DNA from: Pegethrix bostrychoides GSE-TBD4-15B
GTDB lineage: Bacteria > Cyanobacteriota > Cyanobacteriia > Elainellales > Elainellaceae
Length of the DNA stretch: 64,000 bases
NCBI GenBank assembly: GCA_019359155.1
Contig: JAHHHV010000065.1
Coordinates: forward strand, 119,607-183,606
Reading direction: 5' to 3'
The notes under the pieces are model-generated. The model was given only the letters and a program-made list of their open reading frames with translations, was not told the DNA's origin and did no database searches. This document shows positions 36,630 to 46,711 of this stretch, piece after piece (position 1 is the stretch's first letter; every line of letters begins with the position of its first letter). A program made the position numbers and the translations under genes.

Positions 36630-38240
36630 ATGGATTTTGCCGATCTAGTTGCTCAGCTTAATACTGGCGTCATCCTGCCCGAAGGAATTGTGATTGCCAC
36701 CCTGCTCGTGGTTCTAGTAGGTGACTTGATTGTGGGTCGTACCTCGGCTCGCTGGACGCCTTACGTCACGATTGCCGGACTTTTGGCAGCGTTTGTGGCC
36801 CTTTGCTTGCAGTGGGGCAATGCTGAGCCGATTTCGTTTTTGGGCGCGTACAACGGCGATGCGCTCAGCATGGTCTTCCGAGGGATTATTCTGCTCTCAG
36901 CAGTTTTAACGACGCTGATTACCGTGCGCTACATCGAGCAGTCGGGTACGGCGCTGGCTGAGTTTCTGGTGATCATGCTAACCGCAACCATTGGCGGCAT
37001 GTTTCTCTCTGGAGCCAACGAGCTGGTGATGATTTTTGTCTCGCTGGAGACTTTGAGTATTTCGTCGTATTTGCTCACGGGCTACATGAAGCGCGACCCC
37101 CGCTCCAATGAGGCAGCGCTGAAATATTTGCTAATTGGCGCAGCGAGTGCAGCCATTTTCCTCTACGGCGTGTCGCTGCTCTATGGACTGTCCGGCGGCG
37201 AAACCAAGCTGACGCTGATTACGGCCTCGATTATCAACAAAACAGGCGCAGGCTCGCTAGGAGCGGTGATTGCGCTGGTGTTCGTGATTGCCGGGATCGC
37301 CTTTAAGCTGGCGGCTGTACCATTTCACCAGTGGACTCCCGATGTCTACGAAGGCTCGCCCACGCCCGTGGTGGCGTTTCTGTCGGTGGGATCAAAGGCG
37401 GCAGGTTTTGCCTTGGCGACGCGGCTGCTGGTCAGCGCTTTCCCGACGGTTTCGGAGCAGTGGCATTTTGTGCTGACGGCATTGGCGCTCTTGAGCATGG
37501 TGCTGGGCAACGTGGTGGCGCTGGCGCAGACTAGCATGAAGCGAATGCTAGCCTACAGCTCGATTGCTCAGGCGGGCTTCGTGCTGATTGGTCTGGTGAT
37601 TGGCACTGAGGCGGGCTTTTCCAGCATGTTGTTCTACCTGATGGTCTACCTGTTCATGAACTTTGGCGGCTTCGCCTGCATCATTCTGTTCAGCCTCAGA
37701 ACCGGAACCGACGAAATCAGCGAATACAGCGGACTCTACCAAAAAGACCCCTTGCTGACGCTCTGCCTCAGCCTTTGCCTGCTGTCGCTGGGCGGGATTC
37801 CGCCGCTGGCTGGCTTCTTCGGCAAAATTTATCTGTTCTGGGCGGGCTGGCAGGCAGGAGCCTACACGCTGGTGCTGGTGGGCTTGTTTACCAGCGTCAT
37901 CTCGATTTACTACTACATCCGCGTCGTCAAGATGATGGTGGTCAAAGAACCTGAAGAAATGTCGGATGCGGTGAAGAACTACCCCGAAATCCGCTGGGAT
38001 CTACCCGGAATGCGGCCTTTGCAGGTGGGCTTGGTGATTTGCCTGGTGACAACCACAGTGGCTGGCATTCTCTCCAACCCGCTGTTTAACTTGGCGAACA
38101 GCGCCGTTGAGCAGACAGCTTTCTTACAGTCCGAAATCTCGACGGTTGCCGCCCATAAACTGGTCAAACCAACTGCGCCACTGGCAGCTACCACCAAAGC
38201 TCCGGCGGAAATTCGACCGCTGCAATTTTTGAACAAGTAG
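36630..38240 (+). CDS. ndhB: NAD(P)H-quinone oxidoreductase subunit 2 (NdhB)
   Basis: A proton-pumping antiporter-like subunit of the thylakoid NDH-1 complexes, used in respiration, cyclic electron flow and CO2 uptake. 536 residues, about 14 membrane helices. It starts [20 protein letters not shown] as cyanobacterial NdhB does and contains the Nuo-type segments [20 protein letters not shown] and [11 protein letters not shown] with the conserved Lys/His of the channel. The C-terminal 45 residues form an Ala/Thr/Pro-rich extension. It stands alone, divergent from topA. NdhB is single-copy and essential in many cyanobacteria. Confidence 0.96.
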   Translation: MDFADLVAQLNTGVILPEGIVIATLLVVLVGDLIVGRTSARWTPYVTIAGLLAAFVALCLQWGNAEPISFLGAYNGDALSMVFRGIILLSAVLTTLITVRYIEQSGTALAEFLVIMLTATIGGMFLSGANELVMIFVSLETLSISSYLLTGYMKRDPRSNEAALKYLLIGAASAAIFLYGVSLLYGLSGGETKLTLITASIINKTGAGSLGAVIALVFVIAGIAFKLAAVPFHQWTPDVYEGSPTPVVAFLSVGSKAAGFALATRLLVSAFPTVSEQWHFVLTALALLSMVLGNVVALAQTSMKRMLAYSSIAQAGFVLIGLVIGTEAGFSSMLFYLMVYLFMNFGGFACIILFSLRTGTDEISEYSGLYQKDPLLTLCLSLCLLSLGGIPPLAGFFGKIYLFWAGWQAGAYTLVLVGLFTSVISIYYYIRVVKMMVVKEPEEMSDAVKNYPEIRWDLPGMRPLQVGLVICLVTTTVAGILSNPLFNLANSAVEQTAFLQSEISTVAAHKLVKPTAPLAATTKAPAEIRPLQFLNK

Positions 38241-38274
38241 TGAGCAGGCTCGTTACTGGGTGAGGAGAACTCAA

Positions 38275-38497
38275 ATGGCATCGCAGTTTCCTGAGCAGCT
38301 TCAGGCATTACCCAAATTTGGCGGGTCATTTGAGGCATTCAAGCTAGCCGCAAAAGACGGTGATGTGCTGTTCGCCTCCTAGTAAGCTGATCTTGATCAT
38401 GGATGGTGAAGAGAGGCGCTATGGAATGGGCGACTGGTATCACGTCGCGGCTCACGCAGCTCGATTTGAGCAGGCACCTTCTGAAATCGAATTTTAG
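38275..38497 (+). pseudogene. Cupin-domain gene with internal deletion
   Basis: An ATG with a good ribosome binding site (GAGGAGAACTCAA) begins MASQFPEQLQALPKFGGSFE, then FKLAAKDGDVLFAS, and stops at TAG. A second frame resumes at once with KLILIMDGEERRYGMGDWYH, then VAAHAARFEQAPSEIEF and a stop. The second part is the conserved end of a cupin barrel (metal-binding type, GDWYHV.AH). The middle, with the first metal-binding motif, is missing, so about 30 or more codons have been lost. It is probably a recent loss, since both ends remain readable. Confidence 0.75.
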
Positions 38498-38513
38498 TTT
38501 TATCCAAAGCAGC

Positions 38514-40490
38514 CTAGCCTGTAATTCTGCCCGTCAGCGGTGAACTAGCGCTGGCCGCAGACTTGATTGGAATCCGCCCAGCCAGATAGGCCATGCGTCC
38601 AGCCGCCGCCGCCATGCCCATTGCCTGCGCCATCAACGCCGGGTTTTCAGCCTGGGCGATGGCGGTGTTAATCAGCAGCGCGTCAGCTCCCATCTCCATT
38701 GCTTGCGCCGCTTCACTCGGCGTGCCAATTCCGGCATCAACCACCACAGGCACGGTCGCGTTTTCGATAATAATTTGGATATTGGCCGTGTTTTGGATGC
38801 CCTGTCCCGATCCAATCGGCGAACCCAGCGGCATCACCGTAACGCAGCCTGCTTCTTCAAGACGTTTGGCCAAGAGCGGGTCGGCGTTGATGTAAGGCAA
38901 TACGGCAAACCCTTCTTTCACTAGCTGTTCGGCGGCTTCTAGAGTGCCAATTGGGTCGGGCAGCAGATATTTGGCATCTGGAATTACCTCCAGCTTCACG
39001 AAGTTATTCTCCTCCTGACCCAGCAGCTTTGCCATTTCGCGCCCCAAACGCGCCACCCGCACCGCCTCTTCTGCCGTTTTGCAGCCCGCCGTATTGGGCA
39101 GCATCCAGATTTTCTGCCAGTCCAGCGCTTCGGCTAGCCCTTCGTGACCGGGGGCGTTGGTCTGGACGCGACGCACAGCCACCGTGACAATTTCGCAGGC
39201 GCTAGCCATCACGCTTTGCCGCATCTGATCAAAGTTGCGATATTTGCCCGTCCCGGTCATCAGCCGCGAGCGGAAGCTGCGTCCGGCAATCACGAGCGGC
39301 TTAGGGTCATTGGGTAGCTCAAGTAGACTGGCAAGTAGACTAGGAGGAGCGACAGGCGCAGGCGTTTGCAGCATGGTGGGTTGTGTGATAGAAAGCTGAG
39401 TGGGCGCATAGAATCGCTGCCAGGAAAAATGCTGAAGCAGCGGATCGCTCAGCTGCTTCCAGATTAAATCGGCCAGCAGCTGAGCGGTGATTGGCGTGAG
39501 CAGAATGCCGTTGCGGTAATGCCCCGTCGCCAGAGTCAGATTATCACAGAGACTTGAGCCGAGAATCGGTAGCTGATCCGGCGTGGCGGGTCGAAAGCCC
39601 CACCAGCATTCTTGAATTGGCAAATCTTGCAGCATGGGACAGAGCCGCAGCGCCGCATTTAGCAGAGTTTGCAGGCCACCGGCAGTATTCTGCGGCGTGA
39701 AGCCGACCGATTCGCTGGTGGCTCCAACCACAATCCGGCCATCCTGACGCGGCACAATATAGACTTCTTCGCCATAGAGCACCCGATGTAGCCTCTCGCT
39801 CCGCAAATCTCCAGCCTGTAAAGCCAGCATCTGTCCCTTGCGCGGCTGTACCGGCACTGGCAGCACTGCCTGCGACCAGGCTCCAGTCGCCAGCAGATAG
39901 TGACCTGCCTGCCAGTCGCCAGCGGTTGTTTTGAGTGCCTCCACTCGTCCGTGACGCTGCTGAATTGCCGTCACCGTCACCCCTTCCTGGATCTGCACGC
40001 CCAGACTTTGCGCCGCCTGTCGCAAGGTCACTGCCAGAGCGCGATTATCGACCTGCCCTTCTTCCGGGAACCACCAGCCACCGACTATTTCTGGGCTGAG
40101 TCCGGGCTGAGCCGTCTGAATTGCTGAGCGATCCAGCCAAATTTGTGAAGCTGAGCTGACTGGGTGAGGGCTGATTGGATGGGTGGGTAACTCAAACAGC
40201 GGAGCCAAGATACCGCAAGCCCAATAGTTAGCCGACGATCCACTCAGGCTTTCGAGTTTGCTCACCCAGTCTGGATAGAGCGCCAAACTGCGTTGGCAAA
40301 GCTCTCGCATCGGGCTGTCGGGAATGGCCTCAGCGCCCGGAGCCAGCATTCCAGCCGCCGCATGGCTGGCAGCCTCTTGAAAATCCCGACTCAGCACCGT
40401 GACAGTGGCGCCTCTCAGCCTCAGCTCAACGGCAGTTGCTAAGCCAATTACGCCGCCGCCTATGATCAAAACATCGCTAGTTGGATTCAT
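38514..40490 (-). CDS. thiO/thiG: Bifunctional glycine oxidase ThiO / thiazole synthase ThiG
   Basis: Thiamine biosynthesis in the cytoplasm. ThiO oxidises glycine to dehydroglycine with FAD; ThiG joins it to deoxyxylulose phosphate and ThiS sulfur to form the thiazole ring. 658 residues. Residues 1-370 are ThiO, with the FAD motif [20 protein letters not shown] and C-terminal [11 protein letters not shown]. Residues about 390-650 are ThiG, with [21 protein letters not shown] (Schiff-base Lys region) and [20 protein letters not shown]. The fusion is known in cyanobacteria. The ATG at 40490 opens [13 protein letters not shown]; a longer open frame to 41057 is mostly antisense to a proline-rich gene and is rejected. 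Confidence 0.93.
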   Translation of the reverse strand: MNPTSDVLIIGGGVIGLATAVELRLRGATVTVLSRDFQEAASHAAAGMLAPGAEAIPDSPMRELCQRSLALYPDWVSKLESLSGSSANYWACGILAPLFELPTHPISPHPVSSASQIWLDRSAIQTAQPGLSPEIVGGWWFPEEGQVDNRALAVTLRQAAQSLGVQIQEGVTVTAIQQRHGRVEALKTTAGDWQAGHYLLATGAWSQAVLPVPVQPRKGQMLALQAGDLRSERLHRVLYGEEVYIVPRQDGRIVVGATSESVGFTPQNTAGGLQTLLNAALRLCPMLQDLPIQECWWGFRPATPDQLPILGSSLCDNLTLATGHYRNGILLTPITAQLLADLIWKQLSDPLLQHFSWQRFYAPTQLSITQPTMLQTPAPVAPPSLLASLLELPNDPKPLVIAGRSFRSRLMTGTGKYRNFDQMRQSVMASACEIVTVAVRRVQTNAPGHEGLAEALDWQKIWMLPNTAGCKTAEEAVRVARLGREMAKLLGQEENNFVKLEVIPDAKYLLPDPIGTLEAAEQLVKEGFAVLPYINADPLLAKRLEEAGCVTVMPLGSPIGSGQGIQNTANIQIIIENATVPVVVDAGIGTPSEAAQAMEMGADALLINTAIAQAENPALMAQAMGMAAAAGRMAYLAGRIPIKSAASASSPLTGRITG

Positions 40491-40561
40491 GCCGCACAAT
40501 CTCAGAGAAGCAGAGATTTTCCCCTCACTTTTCATTTTGAATGATTTCTGCGCTTCAAAGC

Positions 40562-41254
40562 CTACCACCAGGCAGAAACCGGCGGCTCTGTCGGCTGAAT
40601 GGGCTGAACGGGCTGACCCGGTCGGGCTGGCTGGACGGGTCGAGTTGGCTGAATGGGCTGAATGGGCTGAATGGGCTGAACGGGTCGAACTGGAGTTGGG
40701 CTGGGGAGAGCAGGATTGGGAATTGGCTCTCCGTAAGGAGCATAGGGATCGTAAGGCTGAGTTGGGGCAGGCTGTATGCTGGGCTGCACCGCACTGGGCG
40801 GGACTGACGGAGTCGGGACTGAGGGCGCTGGCACCGTGAGGCTGGGAGTTGGCGTGGGTAAAGTTGGCGTAGGTAGTGCGGGAGTGGGTAGCGGCGGAAT
40901 GGGACTGGCAGGAGTTGGAGCTGCCGGTGGCAGAGTCGGAGTTGTCTGGGCTGAATTCAAGGCTTCTAGCAGTATCCCTAAAATGTCCACCGGCAGATTT
41001 TGCCACCCGGGTTGCACTGACCCTGGATCTGTGGTTGAGCCGGGTACCCAATCCCAAAATGAGTTTGCAGCTGAATTAGAGTCAGATCGATTGGCAAATA
41101 GCCGATTGCTCAGCAAAACAATGATTGCCACCATCGCGCTAATAGCTAGCATTCGCGGTACGCCTTCGAGCGGCCTCATCGCGTTGAATACAAAGAACAT
41201 GAAAATCACGCCCGCGATGCCGGCTGCAATCAGCATCGGCTCAGACAAACCCAT
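40562..41254 (-). CDS. Membrane protein with proline-rich repeat tail, unknown
   Basis: 230 residues. Two N-terminal hydrophobic helices (about 7-25 and 34-51) are followed by a long Pro/Thr/Ser/Gln tail. Near the end the tail holds [10 protein letters not shown] repeats, coded by a 9-bp tandem repeat. The end ([10 protein letters not shown]) is tryptophan-tipped. The tail is likely disordered and could span the cell wall or bind SH3-like partners. I do not recognise a family. It lies 71 bp upstream of thiO/thiG on the same strand and has the same layout as the next gene, so the two may be paralogues in architecture. Confidence 0.6.
   Translation of the reverse strand: MGLSEPMLIAAGIAGVIFMFFVFNAMRPLEGVPRMLAISAMVAIIVLLSNRLFANRSDSNSAANSFWDWVPGSTTDPGSVQPGWQNLPVDILGILLEALNSAQTTPTLPPAAPTPASPIPPLPTPALPTPTLPTPTPSLTVPAPSVPTPSVPPSAVQPSIQPAPTQPYDPYAPYGEPIPNPALPSPTPVRPVQPIQPIQPIQPTRPVQPARPGQPVQPIQPTEPPVSAWW
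40648..40683. repeat. 9-bp tandem repeat, four copies
   Basis: GCTGAATGG repeated three times, followed by GCTGAACGG, inside the proline-rich gene, encoding PIQ units on the minus strand. Similar but imperfect units continue on both sides. Confidence 0.85.
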
Positions 41255-41317
41255 GATGCACCTCCCGATCTAGGTTTGAGCATCTAGCTTGATGAGGCTA
41301 GAGATCTCTCGGCTTTT

Positions 41318-41806
41318 CTACCAGAGACACTTATAGTCTACGCAGTCGCAGTTACCATCGGCGCAAGGTGACGCGCTAGGAATGCCCGGACGCTGGGATG
41401 GGGTTTGAGCAGGTGGGGGCAGGCTAGGCTGGACAGCAGGGGCGCTAGGTAAGGGCGACGGAGAGGCTGATGCAGACGGCGAAGCCTGAGTCGTGGGCAG
41501 AACGGATGGCGAAGCCTGAGTCGTCGGCGGTAGGGTGGGCGATGGCGTAACGGATGGCGCAACAGAAGGCGAGGTGGGAGCGGGGGAGGGTTCCAGATCA
41601 ACAGCAGTGCAGGGCGATCCGGCCAGCTGCCCAATCCAGCAGTTGATCGAACAGCTGTTAGGATACAGCTCACAGATCCTTGAGAGTGCCACAACCAGCA
41701 TGGCGACACCCAGCGCGCCCAGCACCCAGCGTGCCAGACCTTTCCATATCGCGCCGCCCAGCAGTAGCCCTAGACCGACGATGAACGAAACTGCAAGCGC
41801 TTCCAC
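41318..41806 (-). CDS. Membrane protein with Pro/Ser-rich tail, unknown
   Basis: About 162 residues. Two hydrophobic helices (about 4-20 and 24-42), then a cysteine-rich short segment (CELYPNSCSINCWIGQ), then a low-complexity tail of Pro/Ser/Ala/Thr (PSVLPTTQASPSASASPSP). It ends with another cysteine-containing piece (CADGNCDCVDYKC). The cysteines at both ends of the tail suggest disulfides outside the cytoplasm. A GTG start at 41806 is chosen, nine bases after GGGAG; a TTG two codons earlier is possible. Family unknown. Same strand and architecture as the preceding proline-rich protein. Confidence 0.6.
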   Translation of the reverse strand: MEALAVSFIVGLGLLLGGAIWKGLARWVLGALGVAMLVVALSRICELYPNSCSINCWIGQLAGSPCTAVDLEPSPAPTSPSVAPSVTPSPTLPPTTQASPSVLPTTQASPSASASPSPLPSAPAVQPSLPPPAQTPSQRPGIPSASPCADGNCDCVDYKCLW

Positions 41807-42046
41807 TGGCAAACTCTCCCGACCGTTGAGCTTATTTTAACTTTTATTAGAAGAAAAACCGATTACCTATTCTTTGCTGTCTCTCGGTCTTCTCTCGGTC
41901 TTCTGCATATTTACAGGCTGCATATTCTGCCTGAATCTGCTGGAGATTTGCCGGTTGATTTAGCCGTTCAGTGACAGAATAGAAACACAGAAGATGCGGG
42001 TTTTTGAATCAAATCTGCCGCCAATTTGCTGCTTTAATGCTGTTCT

Positions 42047-43705
42047 ATGAATTCTCCCAAGATCTGGATTTACGACACCACTCTGCGAGACGGCGCTCAG
42101 CGCGAGGGGCTGTCACTCTCACTCGAAGACAAGCTACGGATTGCGCGGCAGCTCGACCGACTGGGGATTCCATTTATTGAAGGCGGTTGGCCGGGAGCCA
42201 ACCCCAAAGACGTGCAGTTTTTTTGGCAGCTTAAAGAAGAGCCGCTGACTCAGGCCGAAGTCGTAGCCTTTTGCTCCACCCGTCGTCCGCATCGCCCAGC
42301 CGCCGAAGATCCGGGCTTGCAGGATGTGCTGGCTGCCGGAACCCGTTGGATCACGCTGTTTGGCAAATCCTGGGATCTGCATGTTGTGGAAGGACTAAAA
42401 ACAACGCTGGCCGAAAATCTGGCGATGATTCAAGACACGATTGTCTATTTTCGTGGCCAAGAGCGGCGGGTGATCTACGATGCCGAGCATTGGTTTGATG
42501 GCTATAAGCAAAACCCCAGCTACGCGCTGCAAACCCTGGAAGCCGCGATCCGGGGCGGGGCAGAATGGCTGGTGCTCTGCGACACAAACGGCGGTACGCT
42601 GCCCCACGAGATTCAGACGATTGTGCAGGCGGTGGTGCAGTTTGTGCAGAAGTCTGGGCAAAAGTTTAGGCAGGACAATGCCCAAACTTCTGGAGAGCCT
42701 GTCCCTCAAATTGGCATCCATACCCACAACGATTCCGGCACGGCAGTTGCCAACGCAATGGCGGCGGTGATGGAAGGAGCCAGAATGGTGCAGGGGACGA
42801 TCAACGGCTATGGCGAACGCTGCGGCAACGCCAACCTCTGTACGCTGATTCCCAATCTCCAGCTGAAGCTGGGCTACTCCTGCGTTGAGTCCAGTCAGCT
42901 CGCTCAGCTCTCGGCCTCTAGCCGCCTGATTAGCGAGGTGGTGAATCTAGCGCCCGACGATCACGCGCCGTTTGTCGGGCTGTCGGCCTTTGCCCACAAG
43001 GGCGGCATTCACGTCAGCGCTGTGGAGCGCAACCCGCTCACCTACGAGCATATTGCCCCAGAGCTGGTCGGCAACGTCCGCCGGATTGTAATTTCTGACC
43101 AGGCAGGCTTGAGCAACGTCCTCTCGAAAGCCCGCAGCTTCGGCATTGATCTCGATAAGCAAGATCCGACCTGCCGCCAGATTTTGCAGCACCTCAAAAC
43201 TCTCGAAAATCAGGGCTATCAGTTTGAGGCGGCAGAGGCTAGCTTTGAGCTGCTGATGCGTGAAGCGTTGGGACAGCGCCAGCAGTTTTTTACCATCAAA
43301 GATTTCCACGTCTACTGCGACATGCTGCGGGACGCGGCGCGGCAGGGCAGTCAGGCGGTGGCCACCATCAAAGTCACCGTCAACGGCAGCGATATTTTAG
43401 AGGCCGCAGAAGGAAATGGCCCCGTCTCCGCCCTAGATGGCGCACTCCGCAAAGCTCTAGCCAACGTATATCCAGATATCGACACCTTTCATCTCACCGA
43501 CTACAAGGTGCGGATCTTAGATGGCACGGCAGGTACATCTGCTAAGACGCGGGTGCTGATTGAGTCGAGCAACGGTCTACAGCGCTGGACAACCGTGGGC
43601 GTGTCGAACAACATTATTGAGGCATCCTATCAGGCGGTGGTCGAGGGCCTGGAATATGGCCTGATGCTGCAAAGCCAAGCCAAAGCAGCGCTTGTTAACA
43701 ATTAG
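42047..43705 (+). CDS. cimA: (R)-citramalate synthase CimA
   Basis: Condenses pyruvate with acetyl-CoA to citramalate, the start of the threonine-independent isoleucine pathway used by many cyanobacteria. 552 residues. HMGL-like catalytic domain at the start: YDTTLRDGAQREG with the metal and catalytic residues, FIEGGWPGANPKD and IHTHNDSGTAVAN with the metal-binding histidines. A LeuA-type C-terminal regulatory domain (about 420-545) suggests feedback by isoleucine. The FIEGGWPG signature separates it from isopropylmalate synthase. A weak hairpin (AATTAG/CTAATT, then T) follows the stop. Confidence 0.9.
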   Translation: MNSPKIWIYDTTLRDGAQREGLSLSLEDKLRIARQLDRLGIPFIEGGWPGANPKDVQFFWQLKEEPLTQAEVVAFCSTRRPHRPAAEDPGLQDVLAAGTRWITLFGKSWDLHVVEGLKTTLAENLAMIQDTIVYFRGQERRVIYDAEHWFDGYKQNPSYALQTLEAAIRGGAEWLVLCDTNGGTLPHEIQTIVQAVVQFVQKSGQKFRQDNAQTSGEPVPQIGIHTHNDSGTAVANAMAAVMEGARMVQGTINGYGERCGNANLCTLIPNLQLKLGYSCVESSQLAQLSASSRLISEVVNLAPDDHAPFVGLSAFAHKGGIHVSAVERNPLTYEHIAPELVGNVRRIVISDQAGLSNVLSKARSFGIDLDKQDPTCRQILQHLKTLENQGYQFEAAEASFELLMREALGQRQQFFTIKDFHVYCDMLRDAARQGSQAVATIKVTVNGSDILEAAEGNGPVSALDGALRKALANVYPDIDTFHLTDYKVRILDGTAGTSAKTRVLIESSNGLQRWTTVGVSNNIIEASYQAVVEGLEYGLMLQSQAKAALVNN

Positions 43706-43901
43706 AGTTAACCACTAATTTTTGGCAAGTTCATCATGATTCCATCACTCAACAGAGCCATTCTCTAGATCCGCAAACTGCCTCTACCCATTGTGAGACC
43801 TTGCAGCTTTGCAGAGTTTAGCCTTGCGAAAGAGGCTCTGCGGCTCTCAGCTCTCTAAATTGTCTTTTGTACGCTCTGTGAACTCACAAAGGAATCGAAA
43901 G

Positions 43902-44402
43902 ATGTCAACTAGTAAATCGAGCAGCAAGCAGTCTGGCAAAGGCAAGCAGGGCTTTGCTGGAATGGATGAGGAAAAGCGCAAGGAAGCGGCGAGCAAAGGC
44001 GGCAGCACCAGCAAAAAGGACAGTTCACCTCAGGCTGAGTCCCAAGTTGATGAGGAGACAGACGAGAGCGAAGAGCTAGATGAGCTGCTGAGCCTGTTGG
44101 AAGACGATTTAACTGAGCTGGACTCTGATGAGGCCGTTGAGATAATTGACGAATGGGAGGAGATCTTGAGCGAATCGGATGAGCCAGCTTTAAAAGAGAT
44201 TGGCAAGGGTCTAAAGCAGCTCAAGAAGGCGCTTTCAGCCAGCAAGTCTAAGCCTGCGGATATCGCTGAAGCGCTCACCCACTTGGGTCAGAAAACCGAC
44301 GAATATGCTAACGAGGCACAGCGCGGCTACAAAACCAAGCTGCATACGCTGGGCAAAGCGCTGAGCAAAGCCGGTAAGGCGTTGGAAGACCAGGCAGAGT
44401 AG
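43902..44402 (+). CDS. KGG-motif acidic protein, putative stress protein
   Basis: 166 residues, very hydrophilic. It starts with a Ser/Lys-rich segment, then GFAGMDEEKRKEAASKGGST, the 'stress-induced bacterial acidophilic repeat' (KGG) motif also seen in YciG-like and GsiB-like proteins, here present once. A strongly acidic stretch follows (about 42-100), then a helical Lys/Ala-rich end. The ATG at 43902 has AAAGGAATCGAAAG upstream; a longer open frame to 43809 lacks such a site. The role is probably desiccation or general stress, by motif only. A clear terminator follows. Confidence 0.7.
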   Translation: MSTSKSSSKQSGKGKQGFAGMDEEKRKEAASKGGSTSKKDSSPQAESQVDEETDESEELDELLSLLEDDLTELDSDEAVEIIDEWEEILSESDEPALKEIGKGLKQLKKALSASKSKPADIAEALTHLGQKTDEYANEAQRGYKTKLHTLGKALSKAGKALEDQAE

Positions 44403-44450
44403 CTGAGCTTCAGGCTGCTGAATGCTGAGCATCCCCAATTAAAAACTGGA

Positions 44451-44477
44451 GCGGAGGTAGGTTGCCTCCGCTTTTTT
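44451..44477 (+). terminator. Intrinsic terminator after the KGG-motif gene
   Basis: Perfect 7-bp stem GCGGAGG/CCTCCGC with a seven-base loop and a run of six T. Confidence 0.9.
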
Positions 44478-44589
44478 GTGAGTCGTTTGACTTCTAGTTG
44501 ACTTGATACGAGTTGACTTGATAGAGGTTCTCCTGCACTACAGTGAATTTAGAGTCGTGAATTTAGAGTCACAGGGTTGACAGATCAAA

Positions 44590-45957
44590 ATGGCTGAAGC
44601 ACTCCGCCAAGATACCATTGCCGCAGTTGCCACTGCGATCGTGCCGCAGCAGGGCAGCGTCGGCATCGTGCGGCTCTCTGGCGCTGAGGCTGTGGCAATT
44701 GCGCGGCAATTGTTTCAAGCTCCCGGCCAGCAGGTTTGGGAGAGCCACCGGATTTTGTATGGCTACGTGCGTCAGCCGCAAACTCAGGTAGTGGTGGATG
44801 AAGCGCTGCTGCTGCTCATGCTGGCTCCGCGTTCCTATACCCGCGAGGACGTGGTGGAATTTCACTGTCATGGCGGCATTATGGCTGTACAGCAGGTGCT
44901 TCAGCTTTGTTTGATGCAGGGGGCAAGGCTGGCTCAGCCCGGTGAGTTTACGCTTAGAGCCTTTTTGAATGGCCGACTTGATTTAACGCAGGCCGAAAGC
45001 GTTGCAGATTTGGTGGGAGCCGAGTCGCCGCAGGCTGCTCAGACTGCGTTGGCCGGACTTCAGGGCAAGCTGGCTGAGCCGATCCGTCGCCTGCGCGCTA
45101 CCTGTCTCGATATTTTAGCCGAGGTGGAAGCCCGAATTGACTTTGCTGACGATTTGCCGCCGTTAGATGAAGTTGCCACGCAGCACCAAATTGCCAGCGC
45201 TCTAGCTGAAGTCACCCAAATTTTGGCGACCGCTGAGCGCGGCGAGCTATTGCGAACTGGCCTGAAAATTGCGATTGTCGGTCGCCCTAACGTGGGTAAA
45301 TCTAGCTTGCTAAATGCCTGGAGCCGCAGTGACCGCGCCATTGTCACCGATCTACCTGGCACAACTCGCGACGTGGTGGATTCGCGGCTGGTGGTGGGTG
45401 GCATTCCGGTGCAGGTGCTGGATACTGCTGGCATCCGGGAGGCAATGGATCAAGTGGAGCAGATTGGCGTGGAGCGGTCGCGAGCGGCGGCTCAGGCGGC
45501 AGATCTGGTGCTGCTGACGCTGGATGCCGAGGCAGGCTGGACAGAGGCCGACCAGCAGATCTATGAGCAGGTGCAGCATCGTCCGCTGATTGTCGTGCTG
45601 AACAAAATTGACCGGGTGAGCCAGCCGCCTCAGCTGCCGATTTCGCCTGTGGTGGAAACTGCAGCGGCCAAAAATCAGGGCATCGAAGCGCTGGAGCAGG
45701 CAATTTTGGCGCAGGTGCAGGGCGGATTGCAGGCGGCGGACGTTGATTTGGCAATTAACCAGCGGCAGGCGGCGGCTTTGATTCGGGCGCAGGCGGCTCT
45801 AGAGCAGGTGCAGGAAACCGCCCAAAATCAGCTCCCGCTCGACTTCTGGACAATCGATCTGCGGAGCGCAATTCAGGCACTGGGCGAGATCACGGGTGAG
45901 GAAATGGTGGAGCAGGCGTTGGATCAGATTTTTAGTCGGTTTTGCATCGGCAAGTAA
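44590..45957 (+). CDS. mnmE: tRNA uridine-5-carboxymethylaminomethyl synthesis GTPase MnmE
   Basis: With MnmG it modifies the wobble uridine of certain tRNAs. 455 residues, normal length. It has the N-terminal folate-binding domain ([20 protein letters not shown]), the helical domain, and an inserted GTPase with [14 protein letters not shown] (P-loop), TTRD, DTAGIRE and NKID. It ends FCIGK, with the C-terminal Cys motif of MnmE intact. It reads alone from a promoter after the terminator at 44451-44477. MnmG is not in the window. Confidence 0.96.
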   Translation: MAEALRQDTIAAVATAIVPQQGSVGIVRLSGAEAVAIARQLFQAPGQQVWESHRILYGYVRQPQTQVVVDEALLLLMLAPRSYTREDVVEFHCHGGIMAVQQVLQLCLMQGARLAQPGEFTLRAFLNGRLDLTQAESVADLVGAESPQAAQTALAGLQGKLAEPIRRLRATCLDILAEVEARIDFADDLPPLDEVATQHQIASALAEVTQILATAERGELLRTGLKIAIVGRPNVGKSSLLNAWSRSDRAIVTDLPGTTRDVVDSRLVVGGIPVQVLDTAGIREAMDQVEQIGVERSRAAAQAADLVLLTLDAEAGWTEADQQIYEQVQHRPLIVVLNKIDRVSQPPQLPISPVVETAAAKNQGIEALEQAILAQVQGGLQAADVDLAINQRQAAALIRAQAALEQVQETAQNQLPLDFWTIDLRSAIQALGEITGEEMVEQALDQIFSRFCIGK

Positions 45958-46082
45958 GGCGGGCTTCGGGCGAGATTTCCGAAACAAATTTGCGGAGAGT
46001 GATATGAAACTGGAATCAGGTGGGCAAGTTAGATTCAGGAGTTAGAAACCCACAACCCGCAACTAACGGAGACATTCCAACT

Positions 46083-46565
46083 ATGAAATCTGAACTGCAA
46101 GCAAAATTCCTTCACCACCTGATCAGCAAGAAAAAAGGTAACGAAGGTTTCACCCTGATTGAACTGCTCGTCGTTATCATCATCATCGGTATTTTGGCTG
46201 CAATCGCACTGCCTTCGTTCCTGAACCAAGCCAACAAAGCCCGTCAGTCTGAAGCTGAGACCTATGTCGGTTCGATGAACCGCGGTCAGCAAGCTTACTA
46301 CCTGGAAAAGAGCGACTTCGCAACCGACATTGACACGCTGGGTATTGGCGTTCCCACCTCCACCGACTACTACAAGTACGACACCAAAGGCAATGGCGGT
46401 GCTGGCACGGCTGCTCAAGCTACCTCCACTGCTGTGAAGAGCAAAGGTACGGTTAAAGAGTACAGCGGTATCGTTTGGCTGACGCAAGATAAGGCATCCA
46501 GCAACTACACCAGCTTGGCTAGAGTCTGTGCCAACACCACCACGCCTACAACCAATTGCAACTGA
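46083..46565 (+). CDS. pilA: Type IV major pilin-like prepilin (PilA)
   Basis: 160 residues. A leader of about 22 residues ends in GNEG, then FTLIELLVVIIIIGILAAIA, the class III signal cut by PilD and the pilin helix. The Glu at position 5 of the mature protein is present. LNQANKARQSEAETYVGSMN follows, as in cyanobacterial PilA1. A Cys pair (VCANTTTPTTNC) closes the C-terminal loop. The ATG at 46083 is preferred; a TTG at 46020 adds an unlikely 21 residues. It probably forms the pilus fibre for motility or DNA uptake. Ser/Thr-rich stretches near 110-160 are possible O-glycosylation sites. A strong terminator follows. Confidence 0.92.
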   Translation: MKSELQAKFLHHLISKKKGNEGFTLIELLVVIIIIGILAAIALPSFLNQANKARQSEAETYVGSMNRGQQAYYLEKSDFATDIDTLGIGVPTSTDYYKYDTKGNGGAGTAAQATSTAVKSKGTVKEYSGIVWLTQDKASSNYTSLARVCANTTTPTTNCN

Positions 46566-46627
46566 TATTGATTGGCTCGTTGATCGATCTGACTAATGTC
46601 CTAGCATAATTAGGCATTCAGCATAGA

Positions 46628-46660
46628 AGGCTACTAGAGAAAACTCTGGTAGCCTTTTTG
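46628..46660 (+). terminator. Intrinsic terminator after pilA
   Basis: Stem AGGCTACTAGAG (46628-46639) pairs with CTCTGGTAGCCT (46644-46655) through one G-T wobble, with a four-base loop and then T5. A strong terminator, as expected for a highly expressed pilin gene. Confidence 0.9.
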
Positions 46661-46711
46661 TTTGAGGATAAGCTTACAATCGCAGTATGTTGATTTTGCT
46701 AGACATCTTCT

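Noticed and set aside
40399..40839. Plus-strand frame with WAERAEW-type repeats
   Set aside because: It is the antisense of the PIQ-coding tandem repeat plus the thiO start; no independent start signal.
40491..41057. N-terminal extension of ThiO/ThiG giving an 847-residue protein
   Set aside because: The extension is low-complexity, shares its bases with the proline-rich gene in another frame, and the FAD motif starts right after the ATG at 40490.
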